Assembly: GCA_001919865.1 (NCBI GenBank)
Contig: MNIR01000023.1
Span: 1,910 to 41,343 of the forward strand
Length of the DNA: 39,434 nucleotides
From: Gemmatimonadetes bacterium 13_1_20CM_4_69_16
Lineage (GTDB): Bacteria > Gemmatimonadota > Gemmatimonadetes > Gemmatimonadales > GWC2-71-9
Reading direction: 5' to 3'
Part shown: piece after piece, positions 32,360-39,434 of the stretch
Numbering within the stretch: the first letter of the stretch is position 1
Layout: each line of letters opens with the position of its first letter
Made by a program: the position numbers and the translations under genes
The notes under the pieces: model-generated
What the model was told of the DNA's origin: nothing
What the model saw: only the letters and a program-made list of their open reading frames with translations
Database searches by the model: none

Positions 32360-32409
32360 CTGCGCGACGTCTTCGCTGCCATCCTTCTGAGACGCTCTCG
32401 CTCGACGCC

Positions 32410-33606
32410 TTAGAAGAAGAGCATGAACCCGCCGGAGATGTCGACCTGCGCCGGCTTGCCCGCGCCGATGCCTTCCTGCTCGCGGCTACCCTCGAACACG
32501 AGCTTGAGCGACTTCGTCCACTGGTGGTAGATGCCTGCGGTGGCCATCGTCCACTGCGTGCGCACCGTGTTGTTCCCTAGGCTGGCGGCGGTCTCACCCG
32601 CGCTCGCGTTCTTCAGGCGGCTGAAGCCATAGCTCACGCCAAGGTTGGTCTTCTTGTTCACGGTGTACATCACCTGCGCGTAGCCGCCGTCGGACTTACG
32701 CAGATCCGTACCACTCGGTGCGACCTCTTGCCCCGAGAACTGCAACACGTGACCCAGACCCTTGCCGATGTAGCCGCTCACCACGACCGAGAGATCGGAG
32801 AAGTCGCCCCGGATCCCGGCCGTGCCGCCAACGGAGCTGGCGGTGTTGCCGCCCGTCACCGCGTTCTTCGTGCTCTGCCAGGTCCCGCCGGCCCAGAACA
32901 TGTACTTGTTCTTGCCTGACCTCTGATTGTAGGTGAACTCGGCCTCGACACGCGGGATCGAGGTATACACGTAGGCTGCTGATGCCGCGTTGGTCCCAGC
33001 CCCCTGACCAAATATGCTCGGCTGGAACAGCCCGATGCTCAGCTGCCCTGGCTGGCCACCTCTTGTGCTGTAGGTGACCTGGGCATTGAAGTTGGGATAA
33101 AGGTAGCCATAACCAATACGGCCCAACGTCGTCCCACCACCTTGAGCACCAGTGCCGACTGCACCGATCCCCACTGCGCCGACGCCGAACAGCGTCATGT
33201 CGTTGAGAATGGCCTGGCGGCCGAAGAGCGCCAGCTCGCGACCCGCGAGGATCTGACCCCACTGACCGCCGACCGTGAGGTACACCTGGCGCATGTCGAT
33301 CTGCGCGCCGAACTGGTCGTGTGTACCCGCGTTTTGGATCTGTGGCGCGAAGCCGAAGTGCACGCCGAGGTTCATCCCAGCTTCCTTGCCCTTCGCCTCG
33401 AAGGTGGCGAACGCGGGGAGCAGGCCGGTGCGGACGCTCGAGTTGGACGGACCGCTGTTGCTGACTTTGGTGAACGTCCAGAAGGCGTTCACGTTGCCCG
33501 CGAACGAGAACGACCATCCGTTGGACATCTGCATTGTGAGCTGGGCGTTGGCCGCCGCGGGCAGCAGCAGCGCCACAGCTACCAACAACACCGCTAGACG
33601 CTTCAT
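32410..33606 (-). CDS. porin-like outer-membrane protein
   Basis: 398 aa. A clear signal peptide (cleavage after ANA, about residue 21) is followed by a Gram-negative porin-type barrel: amphipathic strands throughout, Gly/Asn-rich loops, a RQVYLTVGGQWGQILAGRE block like the conserved porin strand pair, and a terminal strand ending in Phe-Phe, as required for BAM-dependent assembly. It should form a general or substrate-selective pore. ATG 33606 has AAGGAGG upstream. The leader is about 300 nt. Its likely promoter (33908-33937) has eight Gs in the spacer. Confidence 0.87.
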   Translation of the reverse strand: MKRLAVLLVAVALLLPAAANAQLTMQMSNGWSFSFAGNVNAFWTFTKVSNSGPSNSSVRTGLLPAFATFEAKGKEAGMNLGVHFGFAPQIQNAGTHDQFGAQIDMRQVYLTVGGQWGQILAGRELALFGRQAILNDMTLFGVGAVGIGAVGTGAQGGGTTLGRIGYGYLYPNFNAQVTYSTRGGQPGQLSIGLFQPSIFGQGAGTNAASAAYVYTSIPRVEAEFTYNQRSGKNKYMFWAGGTWQSTKNAVTGGNTASSVGGTAGIRGDFSDLSVVVSGYIGKGLGHVLQFSGQEVAPSGTDLRKSDGGYAQVMYTVNKKTNLGVSYGFSRLKNASAGETAASLGNNTVRTQWTMATAGIYHQWTKSLKLVFEGSREQEGIGAGKPAQVDISGGFMLFF

Positions 33607-33907
33607 ACGAGAATCCCTCCTTGGGAGTGTTCCTGCTCAATCCTGCCGCTCGTGCCCTGCGAGGCGCCGCCGCGCGTGGCGCGGCGCCAGGTACAACCGA
33701 GTGGGACGGTGCTCCCACCGCTGATGCTCGTGAGCCTGCGTTTGAGAGATCGTGACTGAAAGGGAAGTCGAGCCCACCTCCTCGAAAGAGGTCGCTGCAC
33801 GCTACTGCTTCCCGGTAGGGCTCACTGCCAGGGACGGCTTCCGCACCGATCCCGAAACCCAAGGCGAATCCACCTACCGGCCGCCCCATGGCTCGGAACC
33901 CCGCAAA
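33607..33907 (-). other. long structured 5' leader of the porin gene
   Basis: About 300 nt between the predicted promoter and the ATG. It holds no gene. Several hairpins are visible on the minus strand, including GTGGGA/TCCCAC, ACCTC/GAGGT, and a strong G+C stem around 33668-33692. It could set mRNA stability or bind small RNAs. No known riboswitch recognised. Confidence 0.4.
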
Positions 33908-33937
33908 ATATTAGGGAGGACCCCCCCCTAAATGCAA
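33908..33937 (-). promoter_or_regulatory. porin promoter with a G8 tract in the -35/-10 spacer
   Basis: Minus strand: TTGCAT (33937-33932), an 18-nt spacer containing eight consecutive Gs (33928-33921), and TAATAT (33913-33908). A change of one or two Gs by slippage would alter spacer length from 18 nt. Confidence 0.5.
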
Positions 33938-34065
33938 TAAAGCGAACGTCATCCGTCCGTTGCGAGCCCAGCCCCCTGCTCCAGACTCACTGTCAATGCG
34001 CGGGCACAGGCGGGCGCAACTGGCCTTGTGGGAAGGGGATGGGTGCCTGGTATGACCTCTGCGGA

Positions 34066-34239
34066 ATGGGGAAGCATTCCATCGTGATTCCGGCAATACT
34101 CGCCCTCTTTGTGACTGTATCAGCCTGCAACCACGACGCCTGGTGGGGAGGACCGCGCCCCCGTTGCACCGCCCGAGTCTCCTGGAGCGACCGCGAATTC
34201 TGGTCGTGGAGGGAGACCCCGACGGCGCAACGGGGATGA
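34066..34239 (+). CDS. small lipoprotein
   Basis: 57 aa from ATG 34066. The N-terminus is a compact lipoprotein signal: MGKHS, a hydrophobic core, and lipobox VSAC at about residue 21. A short Trp- and Arg-rich tail follows (WWGG, WSWRE). Small lipoproteins are often missed in annotation. The in-frame ATG at 34039 would extend the leader without purpose. It is convergent with the PQQ-dehydrogenase gene. No homologue recognised. The rest of 33938-34065 shows nothing I can name. Confidence 0.5.
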   Translation: MGKHSIVIPAILALFVTVSACNHDAWWGGPRPRCTARVSWSDREFWSWRETPTAQRG

Positions 34240-34242
34240 AGT

Positions 34243-35982
34243 CTACATGCCAGCCTTCGGCAGCCCGAAGACGAAGACGGAGTTGCCGAGTGGATAGCTG
34301 ATCTGGAAGTTTCCGCCGGCGGCGACGGCGACGAACTCTTCGCCATCCACCTCGAAGACGGAGGGCGCGGCGTTGGCGCCCGCGCCGCAATAGAACTTCC
34401 AGAGGACGGTGCCGGTCTTGGCGTCGTACGCCTTGAACCAGCCGTTGCCCTCGCCCGTGAAGACCAGGCCGCCCGCCGTGGCGGTCGCGCCGCCCATCAT
34501 CGGCAGCTCGGTCTTCACCGTCCAGGCGATCTTCCCGGTGTTCAGGTCGATCGCGTTGACGTTGCCGTACTCACCCGAATAGCCGCCCTTGTCGTCCGGG
34601 ACGCGGACGAACGCGCTGCCGAGCCACAGGCGGCCCTTCTCCCACGGCGCGTAATGAACCTTGTAGTGCATCGGCTGATGCAGGCCCACGGTGTACGCGT
34701 ACGCCAGATCCGGATGCACGGCGATCGGCGACCACTCCTGGCCGCCGTTGGCGCCCGGGAGCATGAACACGCCGTCAGCGGTCGGCTGGGTGTACATGTT
34801 CTGCTGCGGCACGAACGCCGCCGAGCGGCGGATCAGCTTACCGGTCGCGGCATCGAGCACGTAGACGAACCCGGTCTTCCCCGCCTCGACCACCGCCTTC
34901 TTGCCGCCGACCATGGCGATCACCGGCGGGGACACGGCGTCCAGGTCCCACACGTCGTGCGGCACCTCCTGATAGCCCCACTTGAACTTGCCGTTGGTGG
35001 CGTCGATCGCGACGATCGACTCGGTCCAGCGGTTGTCGCCCGGGCGGATCGAGCCGTCCAAATCGGGCGAGGGGTTGCCGATCGTGACGAACAGCGTCTT
35101 CGTGTCGGCATCGTAGGCGGGCGTCATCCACATCGAGCCACCGCCGGTCTTCCAGGCGTCGGCGTACTTGGCGGAGTCCGCCTTCTCCTTCGCGATGTCG
35201 CGCTTCAGGTCGTCGCCGTCCGGCGTCGTCTTGGACCAGGGGCCCCACCAGCCGCCTTCTTCGGGCGACGGGAGGGTGTACCACGTCCAGACCGGTGCGC
35301 CGGTCGCGGCGTTGAACGCCTTCACGTAGCCGCGGATGCCATACTCGGCGCCCGAGGTGCCGATGATGACGTTGTCGCCGATCACCAGCGGCGCCATCGT
35401 CTCGGTGTAGCCAGCCGCGGGACCATCACCCACTTTCACGGCCCACTTTTCTTTGCCGGTCGCGGCGTCGAGCGCGACCAGCTCGTCGTCGAGCGTGCCG
35501 AGGAAGACCGAGCCACCGGCAATCGCAACCCCGCGGTTGTTCGGGCCGCAGCACGCGGTGCTCACGGGCCCGTTCTTGTGCTCGTACTGCCACAGCATTT
35601 TCTGGGTCCGCAGATCGAACGCCCGGACGATGTTGTTGGGCGTCGCGGGCGAGGTGATGTACATGGTGCCGTTGACGACGATCGGCGTGGTCTCGAAGCT
35701 GCCAAGCGTCGTGGACCCGTGCGTGTAGACCGCCCGCGCGACCAGGCGCCTGACGTTCGTGGTGTTGATCGTCTTCAGGGGGGAGTAGCGATTGTTCCAG
35801 TAGTTGTGACCGTACATCAGCCAGTTACCGCTCCCCGCGGCCTGGAGCAGCATGTCGTTCGTGACGACGCTATGCGGTGCGGCCGGCGGCTCAGCAACCC
35901 CGCCCGACCCTTGCGCGCACAGCGGTGCGGCGACCAGCGAGGCAACAGCCGCGGCCGCGCACCATCGAGCCCATTGCGTCAT
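34243..35982 (-). CDS. PQQ-dependent alcohol/methanol-dehydrogenase-type quinoprotein
   Basis: 579 aa. A signal peptide (about 1-24) leads to a periplasmic eight-bladed quinoprotein propeller with W-motifs such as ALDAATGKEKW, AFNAATGAPVW, AIDLNTGKIAW and AYDAKTGTVLW. The vicinal cysteine pair C144-C145, which sits against PQQ, is present, and GNPSPDLDGSIRPGDNRW lies in the region of the catalytic Asp. There is no CxxCH haem motif, so electrons must leave to a separate acceptor. I cannot decide between Ca- and lanthanide-type enzymes from sequence alone. ATG 35982 has GGAGG 5 nt upstream. It is the last gene of an operon with a PQQ-importer-like receptor. Confidence 0.87.
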   Translation of the reverse strand: MTQWARWCAAAAVASLVAAPLCAQGSGGVAEPPAAPHSVVTNDMLLQAAGSGNWLMYGHNYWNNRYSPLKTINTTNVRRLVARAVYTHGSTTLGSFETTPIVVNGTMYITSPATPNNIVRAFDLRTQKMLWQYEHKNGPVSTACCGPNNRGVAIAGGSVFLGTLDDELVALDAATGKEKWAVKVGDGPAAGYTETMAPLVIGDNVIIGTSGAEYGIRGYVKAFNAATGAPVWTWYTLPSPEEGGWWGPWSKTTPDGDDLKRDIAKEKADSAKYADAWKTGGGSMWMTPAYDADTKTLFVTIGNPSPDLDGSIRPGDNRWTESIVAIDATNGKFKWGYQEVPHDVWDLDAVSPPVIAMVGGKKAVVEAGKTGFVYVLDAATGKLIRRSAAFVPQQNMYTQPTADGVFMLPGANGGQEWSPIAVHPDLAYAYTVGLHQPMHYKVHYAPWEKGRLWLGSAFVRVPDDKGGYSGEYGNVNAIDLNTGKIAWTVKTELPMMGGATATAGGLVFTGEGNGWFKAYDAKTGTVLWKFYCGAGANAAPSVFEVDGEEFVAVAAGGNFQISYPLGNSVFVFGLPKAGM

Positions 35983-36010
35983 ACCCACCTCCGTTGAAGG
36001 TCCAGGTGAC

Positions 36011-38164
36011 CTACTGCCCTGCGCTGAGCGAGAATCCGACGTACATGTGGCGGCCGGGAGCGGGCTCGTAATACCGCCCGCGGGCCGCGTTGATTACCAC
36101 CGATCCGACGTACGACCTGTTGAACACGTTGTTGAACCCCACGAACGGCCGCAGCCGCACGCTGCCGAGGGTCCCATCCCACCCGAAGCGCAGGTTGGTC
36201 GTCCACCATGGCGCGGTCCGGGTGTCGAGCGTGTCGTCCACGAAGTAGCCGGACGAGTGCGTCTCCTCCAGCTCGCCCCACACCCCGCGCGCCAGCGCCG
36301 GCCGGCTCTGCAGCAGCAGGTGCAGCCAGTGCTGAGGGATACCGGGAAGCGCCCGTCCATCCAGCACGTGGCCGGCGAAGCTGTAGCTCGTGTAGCGGAA
36401 ATCGGAGTACGTCCAGCTGGTGATCAGGTTCAAGCCCGAGACGAGCTCGAGCTCGGCGCCGAGCTCGACGCCGCGGTGGCGCGCCCTCCCCGCGTTCTGG
36501 AAGAACACGCGCCCGGGCGAGGCGGGAGGCGGGTACGCGTAGCCGATCAGCTCGTCCCGCACGTTCGCCTGGAACAGGGCCACCGAGTAGTTGAGCCGCC
36601 CCACGACGTCCCCCCGGACGCCCACCTCGAAGTTCGTCGCCTGTTGCGGCTGCAGGTCGGGGTTGAACCCGCCGGCGCCGCTGGGCCGGTTGGTGAGCTC
36701 GGTCGTCGTCGGGGTCTCGAACGAGGTCCCCACGTTGGCGTACACGGTGACCTGGTCCGACGGCGTGGCGGCGATGCCGACCGAGCCGCTCGCGGCGTTC
36801 ATCAGGCGGCGGCCCGAATCATCCGGGTTCTGCGCCGTAAAAGGGGTGAGCCGGTCTGTGACGTCGAAGCTCACCCAGTCGTAGCGCACCCCGCCGGTGA
36901 CGGTCACGTGTGGGGTCAGCTCCACGGCGCTCTGAAAAAATGGGCCCACCTCGGTGACGTGCTCCAGCTGATCGAGCGCGCGCACGGTGTCCGGCCTGCC
37001 GCCGCTGTTCCCGGTATTGAGCCGATCGTCACGCTGCCGCTGGAAGTCGAAGCCGGCCGAGAGCCGCTGGCGCACCGAGCCCAGCGACACGGGCTTCGTG
37101 ATGGTGGCGCGGGCACCGTAGGCGAGCCGACCGAGGTCGATATAGGCGAACGTGGTGGGATTCTTGAGGTCGCGCGTGAGGCCAAACAGCGTCACCGCCG
37201 CCTCGCCCCCGCTCGCAAACTGCCGCCGCACCGTGACTCCACCCTGTGCCTGAGTGACTTGCTTGCCCGCTACCGTCGTGATGTTGATCGCGGCGGCGGA
37301 GTCCGGGTTTCTGGCCATCTCCGGCGCGGTGAGGGCGCCCGGGTTATCGGCGCGCGGATCCCACCCGACGTCGGCCGTGGCGGCGAGCGACCACCCGGGC
37401 CCGAGCGGCAGGTGCAGGCGTGAGTTCAGGTTGCGAAAGTCGGCGTCGGAGTGCTGGCGCTGCCCCGCGTAATGCAGTTGCGATAGCGTCACCAGCGCGC
37501 TGCCCGAACCCGCTCGGAACGTCGTGCTCGATTGCCACTTGGTCCAGGTGCGGTCCAGGTGACGGTCGAACGTGCCGGCCAGACCGCGCACCTCCTCCAC
37601 CACCTGCCGCGGCGCCGCGGGGTCGGTCCAGATACTGATCACGCCGCCCGAGGCATTCCCGAACAGCGCGGACGACGAGCCCCGCAGCACCTCGATCCGG
37701 TCCGCGGCGCCCAGCTCCAAGTTGGTGAGCTGGCCCTGGCCGTCCGGCAGGGTCTGGGGGATGCCGTCCAGCAGCACCTTGATGCCGCGCACGGCAAACG
37801 CCGAGCGGGCGCCGAAGCCGCGGATCGAGATGCGCTGGTCGAGCGAGAAGTTGTAGCGGTTCGCCGCGTACACCCCCGGCACGGTGGCGAGCGCCTCGTC
37901 GAGCCCCCAGGTGGGGCGAGCGCGGCTGATCTCCGTCTTCTCGACCAGATGGATGGCGAGCGGGATCTTGCTGATCGGAGGGTTGGCGCGGGTGACCGAA
38001 ACGACCGCTGGCGGCAAGGTGTAAACCTTCAAACTGTCCTGGGGCGGCGGGGTCGTGTCCCGCTGCTGCGCGAAGGCGGGCCGCGGAAGCACGCAGCACA
38101 GGGCGGCCGCTGCCGCCACCCGCCGAACGGACACGAGGTGCACCACCGCACGAAACCTGGGCAA
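36011..38164 (-). CDS. TonB-dependent receptor resembling YncD/PqqU
   Basis: About 717 aa. A signal peptide (ending FA, about residue 32) is followed by a TonB-box-like segment (PAVVSVTR), a plug domain (about 50-180) and a 22-strand barrel ending MYVGFSLSAGQ. The plug contains IRGFGARSAFAVRG, DGIPQTLPDGQGQ and EVLRGSSSALFGNASGG, closely matching the E. coli YncD receptor as I recall it. YncD has been reported to import PQQ (PqqU). The neighbouring PQQ enzyme, 28 nt downstream, supports PQQ as ligand, which is inference. The start is uncertain: TTG 38164, or GTG at 38146, 38143 or 38134. Confidence 0.85.
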   Translation of the reverse strand: MPRFRAVVHLVSVRRVAAAAALCCVLPRPAFAQQRDTTPPPQDSLKVYTLPPAVVSVTRANPPISKIPLAIHLVEKTEISRARPTWGLDEALATVPGVYAANRYNFSLDQRISIRGFGARSAFAVRGIKVLLDGIPQTLPDGQGQLTNLELGAADRIEVLRGSSSALFGNASGGVISIWTDPAAPRQVVEEVRGLAGTFDRHLDRTWTKWQSSTTFRAGSGSALVTLSQLHYAGQRQHSDADFRNLNSRLHLPLGPGWSLAATADVGWDPRADNPGALTAPEMARNPDSAAAINITTVAGKQVTQAQGGVTVRRQFASGGEAAVTLFGLTRDLKNPTTFAYIDLGRLAYGARATITKPVSLGSVRQRLSAGFDFQRQRDDRLNTGNSGGRPDTVRALDQLEHVTEVGPFFQSAVELTPHVTVTGGVRYDWVSFDVTDRLTPFTAQNPDDSGRRLMNAASGSVGIAATPSDQVTVYANVGTSFETPTTTELTNRPSGAGGFNPDLQPQQATNFEVGVRGDVVGRLNYSVALFQANVRDELIGYAYPPPASPGRVFFQNAGRARHRGVELGAELELVSGLNLITSWTYSDFRYTSYSFAGHVLDGRALPGIPQHWLHLLLQSRPALARGVWGELEETHSSGYFVDDTLDTRTAPWWTTNLRFGWDGTLGSVRLRPFVGFNNVFNRSYVGSVVINAARGRYYEPAPGRHMYVGFSLSAGQ

Positions 38165-38219
38165 GAGGATGGTTCTTAACCGCCGCGGCGAGGTCAGTCA
38201 AGGGACGGAGGAACTTGAC

Positions 38220-39116
38220 TCAGGGAAGCGGTTTGGGATGGTCGCCTCGGACGAACAGGAGCGACACCTGCCGCCCGCCGTAGCTCGCTTGGACGATGTT
38301 GATCTGATCCTCGAAGCGATCGAACAGCAGCCTGGCGTCCACGCGCAGTCCGGCGAGGCCGCGGGGGGCGGGCGCGTGCAGACACAGCCACAGCAGATCC
38401 CCGGTGCGCCGGGCGCCGCACCAGGCGAGCGGCAGGGTGCGGCCGGCCCGATCGGAGAGCGTGAGGACCGTGGTCAGGTACCCGAAGGCGGCCGAATCGG
38501 AGACGCCACCGGCGACCGCGCGGAAGTCATCGGCGAACGCGCGCACCGAGACCACAACCGTGCGGTCCGCGGCGGCGTAGCTGAGCTGAGTCAGCGTCGT
38601 GTGCAGGGGATGGACCGCGACCGCCGCCGCCGCGCCGACGCCCCAGAGCAGGCGCATGCTACCAGGGGCTCCGCTCGATCGCCCAGCGCGCGGCGACGAC
38701 GCGTTGAAGCCGAACAGCGGCAGGGCGATGGGAGCGACGAACAGACTGCGCAGGTAATTCGCGAACCCCGCCCCGTGCACCAGTCCGAACACGCCCGCGA
38801 ACACCGGACGATAGCGACCGCCCCACCACGCCCGCGCCCGGTCGGCCACGAGGAGGTTCTCGATACAGGTGGCGACGATGGTCAGCGGGATGAGGAACTC
38901 GATCAGGGCGGTCGGCAGCACCACGGCGCCCGTGACGGCGAGCGCGAGCGTCACCGAATGGCCGGCGGTGAACGCGCTGATCACCCAAAGACTCCTACGC
39001 CAGTCTCGCGCGCGGTAGATCGCAGCCAGGGCGAGCAGGAACAGAATGTGGTCCATCGCGGCCAGATCGGTGATGTGGCGAAACCCGAGCGTGAGGAACG
39101 CCTGAAGCTCACTCAT
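38220..39116 (-). CDS. HupE/UreJ-like permease fragment fused to a DUF6702-like protein
   Basis: 298 aa as read. Residues 1-140 are a HupE/UreJ-type metal permease: RHITDLAAMDHILFLLAL, SAFTAGHSVTLALA, EFLIPLTIVATCIENL, FGLVHGAGFA, LPLFGFN. The family then continues with a G-V-E-x-G-Q helix, but here the sequence turns into a short Ser/Arg/Gly stretch and at M154 (position 38657) becomes a different protein. That protein has a signal-like start and HPLHTTLTQLSY plus ADDF, as in the DUF6702 family. In another frame the same bases read RVVAARWAIERSPW and then stop 1 nt before that ATG. Two ancestral genes joined by an internal deletion is the simplest reading. The DUF6702-like gene alone is 38220-38657. 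It overlaps the upstream TPR gene (ATGA). Confidence 0.75.
   Translation of the reverse strand: MSELQAFLTLGFRHITDLAAMDHILFLLALAAIYRARDWRRSLWVISAFTAGHSVTLALAVTGAVVLPTALIEFLIPLTIVATCIENLLVADRARAWWGGRYRPVFAGVFGLVHGAGFANYLRSLFVAPIALPLFGFNASSPRAGRSSGAPGSMRLLWGVGAAAAVAVHPLHTTLTQLSYAAADRTVVVSVRAFADDFRAVAGGVSDSAAFGYLTTVLTLSDRAGRTLPLAWCGARRTGDLLWLCLHAPAPRGLAGLRVDARLLFDRFEDQINIVQASYGGRQVSLLFVRGDHPKPLP
38655..38705 (-). other. apparent deletion/fusion junction between permease and DUF6702-like genes
   Basis: Immediately after LPLFGFN the reading frame and family resemblance are lost. A second frame ending TAG at 38661-38659 carries a plausible permease C-terminus. The next ATG (38657-38655) begins a protein with a signal-like hydrophobic start. 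Confidence 0.5.
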
Positions 39117-39434
39117 CGTCCGATCGCGGCGGCGTGGCGCAGGAGCAGGGGGTCGTCGGTGCCGAGGGCGAGCGCGCGCGCCATGGCGGCGCGTGCCGCG
39201 CCGTCGCGTCCCGACTGGTGCAGCGCCCAGGCCAGCAGGTCATAGCCGTAGATGTCGCGCCGCGTCTCGAGCTCCCTCGTGACGTGGGCCAGCACCTCGG
39301 GGACGCGCCGATTGTGGTCGAGTAGGAACAGGCTCCACGCCCGGTGCCACGCTCCCGGCTGCCCCAGCACCGCTACTTCCATCGCGCGCGCATACTCGGC
39401 GGCGTGCGCGCTGTCTCCCAGGGCGGCGTAGGCG
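39113..39434 (-). CDS. TPR-repeat protein, C-terminal part (runs off the window)
   Basis: The frame is open from the window edge to a stop at 39113, giving at least 106 residues. It contains TPR-like helix pairs (AYAALGDSAHAAEYARAM; YGYDLLAWALHQSGRDGAARAAMARAL). The N-terminus lies outside the window. Its stop overlaps the start of the HupE-like gene by 4 nt, so it is in the operon with the permease, TonB receptor and PQQ dehydrogenase. The cell location is unknown without the missing N-terminus. Confidence 0.75.
   Translation of the reverse strand, partial: AYAALGDSAHAAEYARAMEVAVLGQPGAWHRAWSLFLLDHNRRVPEVLAHVTRELETRRDIYGYDLLAWALHQSGRDGAARAAMARALALGTDDPLLLRHAAAIGR

Noticed and set aside
34243-35982. 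Assigning the quinoprotein as XoxF (lanthanide) or MxaF (calcium)
   Set aside because: The diagnostic Asp after the catalytic Asp could not be placed with certainty without an alignment, so only the general PQQ-dehydrogenase family is claimed.
1-39434. CRISPR arrays, tRNAs, insertion sequences, prophage or integrase genes
   Set aside because: None seen. There are no regularly spaced repeats of 25-40 nt, no tRNA cloverleaf with its T-loop, and no transposase or integrase motifs.

Overview
This is a dense bacterial chromosome segment of high G+C (roughly two thirds or more by eye) with no rRNA, tRNA, CRISPR array or transposase. The cell is Gram-negative-type: the window encodes a TonB-dependent receptor, a porin-like barrel, a second outer-membrane barrel and lipoproteins. 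MqnD of the futalosine menaquinone route, Ig/LVIVD secreted proteins, a zinc-ribbon Ser/Thr kinase and the protein style together suggest Gemmatimonadota. That placement is inference, because no phylogenetic marker was searched.

Layout. 68-3710 (+): a zinc-ribbon membrane protein, MqnD, an HD-GYP response regulator and an NAD(P)-binding epimerase-like protein. 3723-4351 (-): a predicted small RNA and an orphan type IV minor pilin. 4551-9977 (+): a TPR protein, a receiver-only regulator, a MerR-type regulator, then LemA, HtpX-type protease and a PlsB-type acyltransferase joined by 4-nt overlaps. 9980-12158: a small hypothetical (-), then archease and RtcB (+). 12164-15150 (-): a YbhN-type membrane protein, a polysaccharide deacetylase, a predicted structured RNA of about 430 nt with its own promoter and terminator, and a hypothetical gene. 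15198-19747: a small secreted protein (+) and two tandem paralogous secreted Ig-like/LVIVD proteins (-). 19932-20364 (+): a cold-shock gene whose leader contains an intrinsic terminator. 20392-25408: a secreted protein, ADP-ribosylglycohydrolase, Ser/Thr kinase, alpha/beta hydrolase and a helical hypothetical protein. 25448-28356 (+): a substrate-binding lipoprotein overlapping a methyl-accepting chemotaxis protein by 1 nt. 28386-31650 (-): hypotheticals, an outer-membrane barrel and a CsgG/FlgO-like lipoprotein with TPRs. 31778-32297 (+): a zinc-ribbon protein and IF-1. 32410-33937 (-): a porin with a long leader. 34066-34239 (+): a small lipoprotein. 34243-39434 (-): a probable operon of TPR protein, HupE-like/DUF6702 fusion, YncD/PqqU-like TonB receptor and PQQ-dependent dehydrogenase.

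The points most worth a second look are: (i) two predicted free-standing RNAs with promoter, folded body and terminator; (ii) the cold-shock leader terminator; (iii) a recurring arrangement of a TANNNT -10 box exactly 6 nt upstream of the start codon, implying leaderless mRNAs; (iv) a porin promoter with a G8 run in its -35/-10 spacer, resembling phase-variable porin promoters; (v) a PQQ enzyme beside a PQQ-importer-like receptor and a HupE-like permease that looks deleted and fused to its neighbour; (vi) palindromic repeats lying in frame inside coding sequences.
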